A stretch of 56,014 nt of DNA from Sphingomonadales bacterium (GCA_016872115.1 VHBC01000013.1:1-56014), one strand, 5' to 3'. Shown: positions 1 to 10,096, counted from the stretch's first letter. Numbers and translations: made by a program. Notes: generated from the sequence alone by a model not told the origin.

Positions 1-3000
1 CAGGTGGTGTTGTTACCGGTGTAACAGCAGGTACTACTACAATTACTTACACAGTAACAGTAGGAGGTTGTACAAACACAGCTACAACAACAGTAACAGT
101 GAACAGCTTACCAACAGCAACGATTGCAGCTTCTGGCTCAACAACGATTTGCCAAGGCGGAAGCGTTACACTTGCGGGCCCTAGCGCACCAGCAGGAATG
201 ACTTACACTTATGTATGGAACTTGAACGGTACTGCAATCGCAGGAGCCACTTCAAACACATACATTGCAACAGGTTCTGGCAGCTACACAGTCACTGTTA
301 CCTCGAGCAGTGGATGTGTGGCTACCTCTGCGGCAACAATTGTAAACCTCACAGAACTTGACTGGGCCAATACACAATGGCCTCCTTCGGGCGCTATCTG
401 TGTAGGAGGAAACTATACTATATATGGACAAGTATATGAGTTAGGAGTTACGCCTCCAGCTGGTCAAGGTGCGGGTATTACTGCTCAGTTCGGTTACTCA
501 ACACAAAACACGAACCCAGCAACTTGGACAAACTGGTTCAATGCTTCATTCAATACGCAAGTAGGTAACAACGATGAATACATGGGTACATTCACTGGTC
601 TTCCAGCAGGAACTTACTACTATGCATTCCGTTATAGCCTCAATGGTTGTACTTACCAATACGGTGGCTACAGCGCTGGCGGTGGCGGTTTCTGGAATGG
701 TACTTCATTCGTGAACGGAACGCTTACAATCAATGCGGCTCCGGTAGTTGCTGCAATCACTGGTCCAACAAATGTTTGTACAGGTGCATCAACTACACTT
801 GAAAGTGCAACAACAGGAGGAGTTTGGACTTCATCAAACACAGCAATCGCAACTGTTTCTTCAACAGGTGTGGTAACCGGTGTTTCTGCAGGACTTGCTA
901 CCGTTACCTACACAGTAACAAATGCAGCTGGTTGTGTAACTAGTGTATCTGCTGACGTTAACGTAAACGCAGGTGCAACGGCAACTATCACTGCAGGTGG
1001 TGCAACTACATTCTGCCAAGGTGGTTCTGTAACGCTCACCGCGAGCACAGGTGCCAGTTACCTATGGTCAAATGGTGCACAAACGCAATCAATTACCGTT
1101 ACTGCAGGTGGATCTTACTATGTTACAGTGACCAATGCATCTGGTTGTTCAGCAACTTCAGCAGCAACTTCAGTAACTGTAAACCCACTACCAACTGCTA
1201 ACATTCTTGCTAACGGCCCTCTTACTTTCTGTCAGGGAGGTTCGGTTACCTTGAGTGCAAGTCCAGTGGTAGCAGGAAACACTTACTTGTGGTCTAATGG
1301 CGCTACTACATCTAGCATCAACGTAACGGCAAGTGCAACAATTACGGTAACCGTTACGAGTGCAGCAGGTTGCTCGACTACATCATTGCCAACTTCTGTG
1401 AATGTCTTCACGAACCCAACAGCGACTATTACTGCCACAGGTTCAACTACATTCTGTCAAGGTGGATCTGTAGTTCTTACAGCTAATGCTGGAACTGGTT
1501 ACTCTTATCAGTGGTCGAATAATACCAACAACCAAACTGTAACTGTATCAACGGCCGGTTCTTACACCGTGACTGTAACAGATGCAAATGGATGTTCGGT
1601 AACTTCGGCTCCAACAGTCGTTACGGTTAACCCACTACCTACAACAGCAGCGATCACAGGTACGTCTTCAGTATGTATCGGCGGCACAACCCTTCTTAGC
1701 ACAACAGCTACAAACCCAGTATGGTCTTCTGCCAATACTGCAGTAGCTACTGTTGCGGCAAATGGACTTGTAACAGGCGTGAGTGCAGGAACAGCAGTTG
1801 TTTCATACACGATTACCAACGCCAATGGTTGTACAAATACTGCTAGTGTTACAGTAACGGTGAATCAATTACCGACTGCGGCAATTGCAACCGTAGGAGC
1901 TACAACATTCTGCCAAGGTGGTTCTGTTACATTGCTCGCTTCAAATGCTCCAGCGGGTATGACATATACTTACCAATGGCGTTTGAATGGCACAGCCATT
2001 ACAGGTGCTACCGCCAACTCTTATGTTGCAACTACTTCAGGAAGCTACTCTGTTACTATTACAACAAACAGTAACTGTCCAGCAACTTCTGCAGCAACCA
2101 CAGTTACGGTTAATCCGCTTCCTGTTCTTGCTGCTAATACAGGTGCAACATCAGTTTGTGAAAATGGTACAATAACACTTGCGAATGCACAAGCGGGTGG
2201 TTTGTGGTCAACAGCCAATAACACTGTGGCAACAATTAATGCTGTTACCGGGGTAGTAACAGGAATTAATCCAGGAACAACTACATTGACTTACACATTC
2301 ACGAATGCAAACGGTTGTACAAATAGTGTCTCAACTAACTTTACGGTTAATGCATTACCTGCTGCGGTTATTACTGCAAACGGCCCGACTACATTCTGTC
2401 AAGGCGGTTCGGTAACGCTTACTGCTAACGCTGGTTCTTCATATTTATGGAGTACGGGTGCTACTACCCAATCAATTACAGTGAACAACACATTAGATGT
2501 AACTGTAACTGTAACCAATGCAAACGGATGTGCAGCAACTTCAGCGATAACTTCTGTAATCGTGAATTCACTTCCAGTAGCGAATATCTCTTCGCTCAAT
2601 GGTAATGCATTCTGCCAAGGTGGATCTGTAACACTAGTTGCTTCAACCGGCGCTTCATACGCTTGGTCTAACGGCGCAATTACACAATCAGTGAATGTAA
2701 CGTCTTCGCAAACACTTACGGTTACAGTTACAAACGCTAACGGTTGTTCTGCAACTTCAGCACCATTCTCTGTAACAATGAATCCTGCTCCAGTAGCTAC
2801 AGTAACTGCTAACGGACCAACAACATTCTGTGCTGGCGGTTCAGTAGTACTTTCGGCTCCAGCTGCAGCTTCATACCTATGGAACTCAGGTGAGACTACT
2901 CAAACTATTGTCGCATCAGTTGATGGACCTTACAGTGTTACAATTACGAATGGTAATGGCTGTACGGCAACTTCTGCTAACACGAGCATAACGGTATTGG

Positions 3001-6000
3001 CTATTCCTTCAGTACAAGCAATAGCTGGTTCAAATGCTGTTTGTGCCGGTTCGACAACAACTCTTACCAATACCACTATCGGCGGTGTCTGGTCATCAAA
3101 TAACACAGCGGTTGCTACAATTGCTGCAAATGGCCAGGTTACTGGTGTTTCTGCAGGATCAGCGACTATTACTTACACAGTTACCAATGCAAATGGTTGT
3201 TCAAATGCGGTAAGCTTCACAATCAATGTGAACACAGCAACAGCACTTACACCTATTGCTGGTACAGCCTCAGTTTGTGAAGGCGCAACGACCACTTTGG
3301 CAAATGCCCAGGTTGGCGGAACATGGTCTTCTTCTGATGTTGCAATTACCACTGTGGCAGCAAACGGAACAGTATCTGGTGTATCTGCAGGATCTGCAAC
3401 GATCACATACACTTACACAAATGCTTCAGGCTGTACATCAAGTGTGAACCAAGCATTGGTTGTCAACGCACTTCCAGTTGCAAGCGTAACAGCGAGTGGT
3501 ACTACAACGTTCTGTGCGGGAGGTTCTGTAACCCTTACTGCTCCTGCTGGAATGACCTACGCTTGGTCAACAGGCGAATCAACACAGTCAATAACTGTAT
3601 CTACAACGGGTAGCTATGCAGTGACTATTACAAATGCAAATGGTTGTTCTGCAACTTCTGCGCCAGTAGCAGTTACAGTAAATGCATTGCCAGCTGTATC
3701 AATTGCAAATGTTGGTGCAACTACATTCTGTGCGGGTGGTTCTGTTACTTTGATTTCACCATTGAACTCAACGTATAACTACGCATGGAACAATGGCGCA
3801 AACGCTATTGCTGGCGCATCAAATAACACTTATGTTGCTTCCACAACAGGCTCTTACTCATTAACTGTAACAGATGCAAATGGTTGTACAGCAACTTCAG
3901 CAGCAATTCCTGTAACAGTCAATGCCCTTCCTGTTGTAACAGCAGCTGCAAATGGCCCAACAACATTCTGTGCGGGTGGTTCAGTAACCTTGACTGCCTC
4001 AGGTGCGGCTACGTACGCATGGAGTACAGGAGCTACAACACCTTCAATTACGGTTAACACGTCTGATGTGGTAACTGTAGTTGGAACTACTGTTGATGGT
4101 TGTTCGACTACAAGTAATGCGATAACTGTGACAGTGAACGCGCTACCAGTAGCAACAATTACTTCTTCTGGATCTACTTCTTGTCTTGGTACTACAGTAA
4201 CATTGACTGCTAATGGTGGTGCTACTTACTCTTGGAGTAACAACGCAACTACACCAAGCATCAACGTAACAGCTGCCAACACTTATACAGTTACTGTAAC
4301 AAGTGCCGCAGGTTGTACCTCAACTGCTTCTGAAACGGTTGTATTCAATGCGAATCCTGCGGTAACAGTTACGGCGAATGGTCCAACAGTATTCTGCCAA
4401 GGTGGTTCATTGACCTTGACTGCAACAGGAGGTTCAAACTATGTATGGAGCAACGGTGATCAAGGAGCTTCTACAACAGTCAACCAATCTGGTTCTTACT
4501 TCGTAACTGTAACAAATGCAGCGGGTTGTACAACACAATCTTCACTTGTAAACGTTACTGTCAATGCAGTACCTGTAGTTGCCTCGATCAATGGTGCCAA
4601 TTCAGTGTGTGAAGGTGGCAACATGACACTCACGTCAGCTACACCTGGTGGTGTTTGGACATCTACAAACAACTTCATTGCAACCATCGATGGCGCAGGA
4701 AATGTTACTGGTTTGAACGCTGGCACAACGACCATTACTTACACCGTTTCGGTAAATGGTTGTACGGCTTCAACAGTTGCTCAGATCAACATCTTAAACA
4801 ACCCAGTAACACCTACCATTACTGCAAGTGGTGCAACTAGCGTATGTCCAGGTGGTTCAGTAGTATTGTTTGCATCGAATGCCGCAAACTACCAATGGAG
4901 TAATGGACCGCAAACACCATTTATTGTTGCAACACAATCAGGTGCTTACACAGTTACTGCAACAGGTCTCAACGGATGTTCAGCTACTTCACTTCCAGTT
5001 AACGTATTTATCGGTGACAATACGGCACCAGTAATTACTGCCCCATTGAACGTGACTGTAACACCAAACTTAGGCTGTGAGGCTATAGGTGTGACCCTTG
5101 GTACACCAGTTACTTCAGACAACTGTAGTGTAGCTTCAGTAACCAACGATGCACCGGCTATCTTCCCAATCGGTATAACAACCGTTACTTGGACAGTGAC
5201 TGATGGATCAGGAAACGTCACAACAGCTACTCAATTGGTAACCGTTGTTGACCAAACTGCTCCAACGGCATTAACTCCGGCTAATGTTACGGTATCTTCA
5301 AATAACTTCTGTGAGGCCACAGGTGTAAATCTTGGTACGCCAATCGTTACCGACAACTGTACAAACAACTTAACAATCACCAACAATGCACCTGCAACTT
5401 ATCCATTAGGCACAACAACAGTGACTTGGACAATAACAGATGCAGCTGGTAATGTTACAACAGTTGATCAGACGGTAACTGTAATAGACGAAACAGCACC
5501 GGTTGTGTTGCTTGCAAACACAACAGTAATTCTCGATGCTAACGGATATTCTGCTGTAGGATTTGAAGATTTAGATAATGGCTCATACGATAACTGTGGT
5601 ATTGCATCAGTAGTTATTAGCCAATCTGAATTTGATTGCTCGAATGTAGGAAACAACTTAGTGTCTGTAACTATTACTGATAACAGCGGCAATCAGACCA
5701 GCGCTCAAGTATTAGTTCTTGTAGTGGCATCTGATGCTTGTGGCGGATCTAACGCTGGCCCATCTGTTCCAGATGCCTTCACACCAAATGGAAACAACTT
5801 CAATGATACATGGGTAATTCCAGGTCTAGAAGGGTACAATACGAAAGAAATGACAGTTTACAGCCGCTACGGAACACTTGTTCACTATAGCAGTCAATAC
5901 AATAACGATTGGGATGGTACACTTCTCAACACTGGTACGCCAGTTCCGGATGGTACATACTACTACATACTCAACCTTGATGGTGGTAAGCAACTCAATG

Positions 6001-6032
6001 GTTATGTCTATATCAACCGTGTTAAACAATAA
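1..6032 (+). CDS. Giant Ig-like-repeat surface protein with T9SS type B sorting domain (5' partial)
   Basis: The reading frame is open from base 3, so the start lies upstream; the GTG at 99 is internal. Seen: about 14 units of a Cys-Gly-Gly type (FCQGGSVTL or FCAGGSVTL, then YLWSNG, then NGC) and six units of a VCxG...GGVWSS...GVSAG type that resemble bacterial Ig-like (Big_2) domains. These are followed by three HYR-like domains (about 5016-5735, each opening D-x-TAP) and a C-terminal domain at about 5767-6029 with AFTPNGNNFND, the gliding-motility-associated (CHU_C/TIGR04131) type B sorting signal. The family is exported by T9SS and held on the surface or released; an adhesin role is inference. 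A non-repeat insert of about 130 residues interrupts the array near 355-745. Composition is strongly skewed to Thr, Ala, Val, Asn and Gly. The PorP/SprF gene follows 20 bp downstream. Confidence 0.9.
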   Translation, partial: GGVVTGVTAGTTTITYTVTVGGCTNTATTTVTVNSLPTATIAASGSTTICQGGSVTLAGPSAPAGMTYTYVWNLNGTAIAGATSNTYIATGSGSYTVTVTSSSGCVATSAATIVNLTELDWANTQWPPSGAICVGGNYTIYGQVYELGVTPPAGQGAGITAQFGYSTQNTNPATWTNWFNASFNTQVGNNDEYMGTFTGLPAGTYYYAFRYSLNGCTYQYGGYSAGGGGFWNGTSFVNGTLTINAAPVVAAITGPTNVCTGASTTLESATTGGVWTSSNTAIATVSSTGVVTGVSAGLATVTYTVTNAAGCVTSVSADVNVNAGATATITAGGATTFCQGGSVTLTASTGASYLWSNGAQTQSITVTAGGSYYVTVTNASGCSATSAATSVTVNPLPTANILANGPLTFCQGGSVTLSASPVVAGNTYLWSNGATTSSINVTASATITVTVTSAAGCSTTSLPTSVNVFTNPTATITATGSTTFCQGGSVVLTANAGTGYSYQWSNNTNNQTVTVSTAGSYTVTVTDANGCSVTSAPTVVTVNPLPTTAAITGTSSVCIGGTTLLSTTATNPVWSSANTAVATVAANGLVTGVSAGTAVVSYTITNANGCTNTASVTVTVNQLPTAAIATVGATTFCQGGSVTLLASNAPAGMTYTYQWRLNGTAITGATANSYVATTSGSYSVTITTNSNCPATSAATTVTVNPLPVLAANTGATSVCENGTITLANAQAGGLWSTANNTVATINAVTGVVTGINPGTTTLTYTFTNANGCTNSVSTNFTVNALPAAVITANGPTTFCQGGSVTLTANAGSSYLWSTGATTQSITVNNTLDVTVTVTNANGCAATSAITSVIVNSLPVANISSLNGNAFCQGGSVTLVASTGASYAWSNGAITQSVNVTSSQTLTVTVTNANGCSATSAPFSVTMNPAPVATVTANGPTTFCAGGSVVLSAPAAASYLWNSGETTQTIVASVDGPYSVTITNGNGCTATSANTSITVLAIPSVQAIAGSNAVCAGSTTTLTNTTIGGVWSSNNTAVATIAANGQVTGVSAGSATITYTVTNANGCSNAVSFTINVNTATALTPIAGTASVCEGATTTLANAQVGGTWSSSDVAITTVAANGTVSGVSAGSATITYTYTNASGCTSSVNQALVVNALPVASVTASGTTTFCAGGSVTLTAPAGMTYAWSTGESTQSITVSTTGSYAVTITNANGCSATSAPVAVTVNALPAVSIANVGATTFCAGGSVTLISPLNSTYNYAWNNGANAIAGASNNTYVASTTGSYSLTVTDANGCTATSAAIPVTVNALPVVTAAANGPTTFCAGGSVTLTASGAATYAWSTGATTPSITVNTSDVVTVVGTTVDGCSTTSNAITVTVNALPVATITSSGSTSCLGTTVTLTANGGATYSWSNNATTPSINVTAANTYTVTVTSAAGCTSTASETVVFNANPAVTVTANGPTVFCQGGSLTLTATGGSNYVWSNGDQGASTTVNQSGSYFVTVTNAAGCTTQSSLVNVTVNAVPVVASINGANSVCEGGNMTLTSATPGGVWTSTNNFIATIDGAGNVTGLNAGTTTITYTVSVNGCTASTVAQINILNNPVTPTITASGATSVCPGGSVVLFASNAANYQWSNGPQTPFIVATQSGAYTVTATGLNGCSATSLPVNVFIGDNTAPVITAPLNVTVTPNLGCEAIGVTLGTPVTSDNCSVASVTNDAPAIFPIGITTVTWTVTDGSGNVTTATQLVTVVDQTAPTALTPANVTVSSNNFCEATGVNLGTPIVTDNCTNNLTITNNAPATYPLGTTTVTWTITDAAGNVTTVDQTVTVIDETAPVVLLANTTVILDANGYSAVGFEDLDNGSYDNCGIASVVISQSEFDCSNVGNNLVSVTITDNSGNQTSAQVLVLVVASDACGGSNAGPSVPDAFTPNGNNFNDTWVIPGLEGYNTKEMTVYSRYGTLVHYSSQYNNDWDGTLLNTGTPVPDGTYYYILNLDGGKQLNGYVYINRVKQ
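100..4990 (+). repeat. Degenerate tandem Ig-like repeat array inside the giant adhesin
   Basis: About 20 units of 65-80 codons are arranged in tandem. The Cys-Gly-Gly-type units start near 130, 1000, 1225, 1440, 1900, 2390, 2610, 2820, 3500, 3720, 3960, 4170, 4380 and 4830. The Big_2-like units start near 765, 1650, 2140, 3020, 3250 and 4590. Some stretches are identical at base level: the same 20-mer occurs at 1011-1030 and 1908-1927. Such identity suggests recent duplication or gene conversion and is a likely site of assembly collapse or unit-number variation. Confidence 0.85.
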
Positions 6033-6052
6033 GAAGTCTTAGACAAATAGAT

Positions 6053-6973
6053 ATGAAAAAGATCAATAGCATTATCTTATCATTAGGTGTCGTGCTTGTG
6101 AGTTTCCAATCACAAGCACAAGACCCTAATTATCGTCAGAACCAGTTCAATGCCCTTATGCTGAATCCAGCGCAGGCAGGAGCCAATTCTTACAACGATA
6201 TCACCACTTTGGCAAATACCCAATGGACCGGCTTGCGTGGCGCGCCGAAAACCATGACCTTGTCTGGTAATTTCAATATCCTCAAGAATTTTGGTTTGGG
6301 TGTAACCCTATTACAGGACGAATTAGGACCCGTTAAGTCTACTCAATTTGCTGTAAATGGTGCCTACCATTTGAAATTGAACAAAGACTGGCGTTTATCT
6401 ATGGGACTTCGAGCTATTGCTGGAAATACAATTGTAAACTTGTTGGACTTGAATACCAACGTTCCAATGGACCCTGATATGTTAAGCAATATGACAACAG
6501 GTTTACAGTTCAATGCTGGTTTTGGATTCTTATTGTACCACAAAAACTTTTACTTAGGTTTTTCTCAACCACGCGTTGGCGAAACTTATTTCAAAGACCG
6601 CAACATGAATATGTTTGTGGACACCAAAGGTGGCTATGTGGGTTATATGGGTGGCAATATCAAATTAGGCCCAGCACTTACGCTGCGTCCAAATGCAGTA
6701 GCACGTCATATGGAGGGCCTTCCCCTTACACTTGATATGAACATGATTTTATCTCATAAAGTAGGTTTTGATTTTGGGCTTTCTTATCAATTGAATAGCG
6801 CAGTTGGTGCAATTTTAGGATACGACTTCAACAGCAAATTTTACCTTGGTTATTCATATACTTATCCTGTAAGTAATATGAATACAGTATCAATCCAATC
6901 ACATGAGCTTGCTTTGCGTTATAAGTTCAATAATAGCGCAAGTCGTTGTCAAGGTCCACGTTTTTTCAATTGA
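6053..6973 (+). CDS. PorP/SprF family type IX secretion system outer-membrane protein
   Basis: 306 residues with a signal peptide ending SQAQ (about residue 22), then the NPAQAGAN motif near residues 37-44 and alternating beta strands typical of the PorP/SprF barrel family. Known for the family: PorP/SprF proteins are predicted outer-membrane barrels, and SprF is needed for secretion of the type B cargo SprB in Flavobacterium johnsoniae. Position directly downstream of a type B-tagged giant protein (20 bp gap) and 5 bp upstream of an OmpA-type protein suggests it is the dedicated partner of that cargo rather than the core PorP; this is inference. ATG start; no Shine-Dalgarno sequence. Confidence 0.9.
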   Translation: MKKINSIILSLGVVLVSFQSQAQDPNYRQNQFNALMLNPAQAGANSYNDITTLANTQWTGLRGAPKTMTLSGNFNILKNFGLGVTLLQDELGPVKSTQFAVNGAYHLKLNKDWRLSMGLRAIAGNTIVNLLDLNTNVPMDPDMLSNMTTGLQFNAGFGFLLYHKNFYLGFSQPRVGETYFKDRNMNMFVDTKGGYVGYMGGNIKLGPALTLRPNAVARHMEGLPLTLDMNMILSHKVGFDFGLSYQLNSAVGAILGYDFNSKFYLGYSYTYPVSNMNTVSIQSHELALRYKFNNSASRCQGPRFFN

Positions 6974-6978
6974 TTTAA

Positions 6979-8964
6979 ATGACTGTATTTCGTCAGTTTC
7001 TTTTTCTTCTTGCCACATGTTGTGCAAGTCTAGTATCTTTTGCTCAAGGAAGTAAATCCTTTGATCAATACGATATTACACTTACCCCTGCATGTTTCAA
7101 TACGCCATACGATGATTTTGCCACAAGAAAACTAGGCGACAAAATATATGTTTTGTCTGCAGCAAAAAACGCTTGTGAGGATATCGACATGGATGAATTT
7201 GCAAAAAAGCCTTTTTCAGATTTATATGAAGTGAATGGCTGTCAATTAAAAGACCCAACGCTTATGGCGGAGGAGACGAAATCTTTGATGTTGATCAATA
7301 CTTGTTATTATGATGGGCCGATAAGCACGAATGCAAAAGGAGACTTATTGTTTTTTACGAACAATCATGGTTCTGACAAAAACGAAAAGTTAACTATTTA
7401 TTATTCGACAAAAAATGCGAATAACGAGTGGTCAAAGCCTGTTGCAATTCCATTCAACAATGACAAATACAATGTAACACATCCTTTTTATGATGAAAAG
7501 AACAAGTTGTTGTATTTTTCTTCAGATATGCCAGGCGGCTCAGGTGGAATGGATATTTACAAATGCACTTTTGACAAAGGAAAGTTTGGTCAGAAAGAAG
7601 TTGTTCGATTTGTCAATACCGACAAAAACGACATTTTCCCAATTGTTTACAAGGACAAACTATATTTTACTTCTCAAGGGCATAAATCAACGGGTGGCTA
7701 TGACCTATTTGTGATGGAAAACCTCGAGGTATTGAATATAGGCGCTCCGTTCAATTCTGTCAACGACGACCTCGCGATCTTTTTTACGGATGACAAAAAT
7801 GGCTACATTACCTCTAATCGCGGAACTGCCGGGGCTACCGACGATATATACGCGTTTAATTTAAAAGAGAAATTTGTTGATCTGCCATTGGATTACGTTG
7901 TTACGGATGCACAAACTGGGGAGCCTGTCTCAGATGTTGCAATACGTATTGTAGATGATTCTACCGGAATAGTTCTTTTTGCAGGCAACACCAATGAAAT
8001 AGGCTTGTTATCACAAATGTTGGATAGTATTCCACTAGAAACAAAAATGAGACTAAAGATATTCCTTGATAAAGAAGGGTACGTATCTAAAGAAATAGCT
8101 TTCGATTTGGTAGTGAAAGATTCTAACCGAGTACTGGTTTCTTCTCTTATCGACCTCACTTTAGAGCCGCTTTCATTGGAACAAGAAATCACGGCGCTTC
8201 TTGGACTCAAGTCGATTTACTACGACTTCGACAAAGCTGATCTTCGTCCTGATGCCATCATTGAACTCGACAAAGTGGTTCGCTTCATGAATAAGCATGC
8301 TAAAATTGAAGTAGAACTTGGTTCCCACACTGACTGTCGTGGCACGGCAATCTATAACCAAGATCTCTCCAATCGTCGTGCAGTAAATGCAGCCAATTAC
8401 GTCAAGGCGCGTATTTCTAATCCTGACCGCATTACGTTTAAAGGCTATGGCGAGACCCAACTGAAAGTTGATTGCCCATGTGAGGGTCGCATTCGCTCCA
8501 AGTGTTCTGATGAAGAAAACCAGTTGAATCGTCGTACGGAATTTATTATCAAGTCATTGAACATCACTACTGGTTCTGCAAAAGTGGCTCCAAAAGGCGG
8601 TACGCAAACAGAAGGGGGCAATGTTAATTTTGTCATTAAAAACGAAGGTGCTGCTGATTTCCGTCTCAAAGACCTCGAAGATCCAACAGACATGGCAGGC
8701 GTTCATTTCCGTGTACAAGTGGAATCTTCTGCAGCCCAGATTCCGAACGCTACAGCCAAATTCAAGCGTGAAGACGTCTATGAATACGAGCACGAACGTC
8801 AATTTAAATACTGTTTGGGTACCGGTTTGCGCACACTTGATGAAGCGGTAAAATTACAAAACGAATTGCGCAGCAATGGTTATCCGGGCGCATTTGTGAT
8901 TGCATTCAACAACAAGAACCGCATTAGTTTAGATCAAGCTAAAAAGTTACTTTCCGGTCAATAA
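6979..8964 (+). CDS. OmpA family protein with PD40-like propeller, peptidoglycan-binding and SPOR-like domains
   Basis: 661 residues. Signal peptide at 1-23 (ends SFAQ). Residues about 100-295 hold PD40/WD40-like beta-propeller blades (for example YFSSDMPGGSGGMDIY). About 300-395 is a carboxypeptidase-regulatory-like fold. About 405-520 is an OmpA domain (YYDFDKADLRPDA, then GSHTDCRG near 447 and NRRTEFII near 516), expected to bind peptidoglycan. Residues about 573-661 resemble a SPOR domain (GVHFRVQVES). The domain order resembles OmpA-like proteins such as PorE that tether T9SS parts to the cell wall. It closes the cassette adhesin - PorP/SprF - OmpA, so a structural role for that secretion branch is likely. 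It starts 5 bp after the previous stop codon. Confidence 0.85.
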   Translation: MTVFRQFLFLLATCCASLVSFAQGSKSFDQYDITLTPACFNTPYDDFATRKLGDKIYVLSAAKNACEDIDMDEFAKKPFSDLYEVNGCQLKDPTLMAEETKSLMLINTCYYDGPISTNAKGDLLFFTNNHGSDKNEKLTIYYSTKNANNEWSKPVAIPFNNDKYNVTHPFYDEKNKLLYFSSDMPGGSGGMDIYKCTFDKGKFGQKEVVRFVNTDKNDIFPIVYKDKLYFTSQGHKSTGGYDLFVMENLEVLNIGAPFNSVNDDLAIFFTDDKNGYITSNRGTAGATDDIYAFNLKEKFVDLPLDYVVTDAQTGEPVSDVAIRIVDDSTGIVLFAGNTNEIGLLSQMLDSIPLETKMRLKIFLDKEGYVSKEIAFDLVVKDSNRVLVSSLIDLTLEPLSLEQEITALLGLKSIYYDFDKADLRPDAIIELDKVVRFMNKHAKIEVELGSHTDCRGTAIYNQDLSNRRAVNAANYVKARISNPDRITFKGYGETQLKVDCPCEGRIRSKCSDEENQLNRRTEFIIKSLNITTGSAKVAPKGGTQTEGGNVNFVIKNEGAADFRLKDLEDPTDMAGVHFRVQVESSAAQIPNATAKFKREDVYEYEHERQFKYCLGTGLRTLDEAVKLQNELRSNGYPGAFVIAFNNKNRISLDQAKKLLSGQ

Positions 8965-8970
8965 GCAATC

Positions 8971-8991
8971 TGTGGATTCAAAACTTCCACA
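8971..8991 (+). other. Short inverted repeat over a GTG start codon
   Basis: TGTGGA at 8971-8976 can pair with TCCACA at 8986-8991 around a 9-nt loop. The GTG start of the aminotransferase (8972) lies in the 5' arm. With only 6 bp this may be chance. If real, it would mask initiation unless ribosomes arrive from the upstream OmpA gene, which ends at 8964. Confidence 0.25.
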
Positions 8992-10096
8992 TGTAGGCAC
9001 TACGATTTTTACGACCATGTCTGCAATGGCGCAAGAATATAACGCCATCAATTTAGCGCAGGGGTTCCCCAATTTTGAAATCGATACGCAGCTTCAAAAA
9101 GCGCTCATAGCGGCTGTCCAGAGCACTGCACATCAGTATGCTCCAATGGCAGGTCTAGTATCTCTAAAAGAACAAATAGCTGCACTGATTGACAGACAAT
9201 ACCAACGAAATATTGGCGTCGAAGAAACTTTAGTGACAGCAGGAGCTACCCAAGCGATTTTTACAGCGATTCAGGCATTAGTACATCGTGGTGAGGAGGT
9301 CATCATTCTCGATCCAAGTTATGACTGCTACGAAGCACCTGTCTTGTTGTGCGATGCTAAACCTGTACGTTTACCCCTCAATTTGGCATTCAAGCCAAAT
9401 TGGGAACTGATCAACGAGCATGTCAATGCACAAACGAAGTTGCTCATTATCAATAATCCGCACAATCCGAGTGGCACCATTTGGGAGGAGGCCGACTTCA
9501 TCGCTTTGGAAAAATTAATGGCCGCACATCCACAATTATTGCTATTGTCAGACGAGGTTTACGAGTTTATTGCTTTTGAAAAGCATCAATCCATACATCA
9601 GCGGGCTGCATTGCGCAATCGCGCAATCATCGTGTCGTCTTTTGGAAAAACTTTTCATGTTACGGGTTGGAAACTTGGTTACCTTGTTTGCAATTCTGCT
9701 TTGATGAAGGAGATTCATAAGGTGCATCAATCCCTTGTATTTTCAGTAAATAGTGTCGCGCAAGCCGCCATGGCAGCATACTTACAAACAGTAGATGTAA
9801 ATCAACTAAACGCATTTTATCAAGAAAAGCGCGATTTCTTTAGAACTGGTTTACAAAACTCAAGGTTTGATTTATTTGCTGCTCAAGGAAGTTATTTTCA
9901 AGTGGCTTCGTATGCCCAAATTTCTGACGAACCAGATACTGATTTTTGCATCAGATTAACTAAAGAACATGGTGTGGCAGCAATACCGCTTTCAGTTTTC
10001 AACGCAAACGGAGAAGACCGCAAGTTAATTCGTTTTTGTTATGCAAAAACCAATGAAACATTACAATCAGCGCTCGATAGGTTATGCAAGATTTAA
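8972..10096 (+). CDS. Methionine aminotransferase (PLP-dependent, class I)
   Basis: 374 residues, GTG start 7 bp after the preceding stop codon; the opening SKLPHVGTTIFTTMSAMA matches the usual N-terminus of YbdL-type methionine aminotransferases. It shows NPHNPSGT near 164-171, a DEVYE motif, and the pyridoxal phosphate lysine in SSFGKTFHVTGWK (Lys226). The family moves the amino group between methionine (or aromatic residues, or glutamine) and 2-oxo acids in the cytosol, often as the last step of methionine salvage. The omega-amidase gene overlaps its 3' end by 13 bp, which fits glutamine as amino donor: the product 2-oxoglutaramate is removed by the amidase. Assigning methionine over kynurenine or glutamine is from family resemblance. 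Confidence 0.88.
   Translation: MDSKLPHVGTTIFTTMSAMAQEYNAINLAQGFPNFEIDTQLQKALIAAVQSTAHQYAPMAGLVSLKEQIAALIDRQYQRNIGVEETLVTAGATQAIFTAIQALVHRGEEVIILDPSYDCYEAPVLLCDAKPVRLPLNLAFKPNWELINEHVNAQTKLLIINNPHNPSGTIWEEADFIALEKLMAAHPQLLLLSDEVYEFIAFEKHQSIHQRAALRNRAIIVSSFGKTFHVTGWKLGYLVCNSALMKEIHKVHQSLVFSVNSVAQAAMAAYLQTVDVNQLNAFYQEKRDFFRTGLQNSRFDLFAAQGSYFQVASYAQISDEPDTDFCIRLTKEHGVAAIPLSVFNANGEDRKLIRFCYAKTNETLQSALDRLCKI

Noticed and set aside
100..4990. Regular repeats considered as a CRISPR array
   Set aside because: Units are about 200-240 bp, coding, degenerate and in frame with a long ORF; there are no short identical repeats with unique spacers.
1562..6029. Several antisense open frames within the giant adhesin gene
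   Set aside because: They mirror the Thr/Val-rich repeats on the opposite strand, have no promoter or signal, and repeat with the array.
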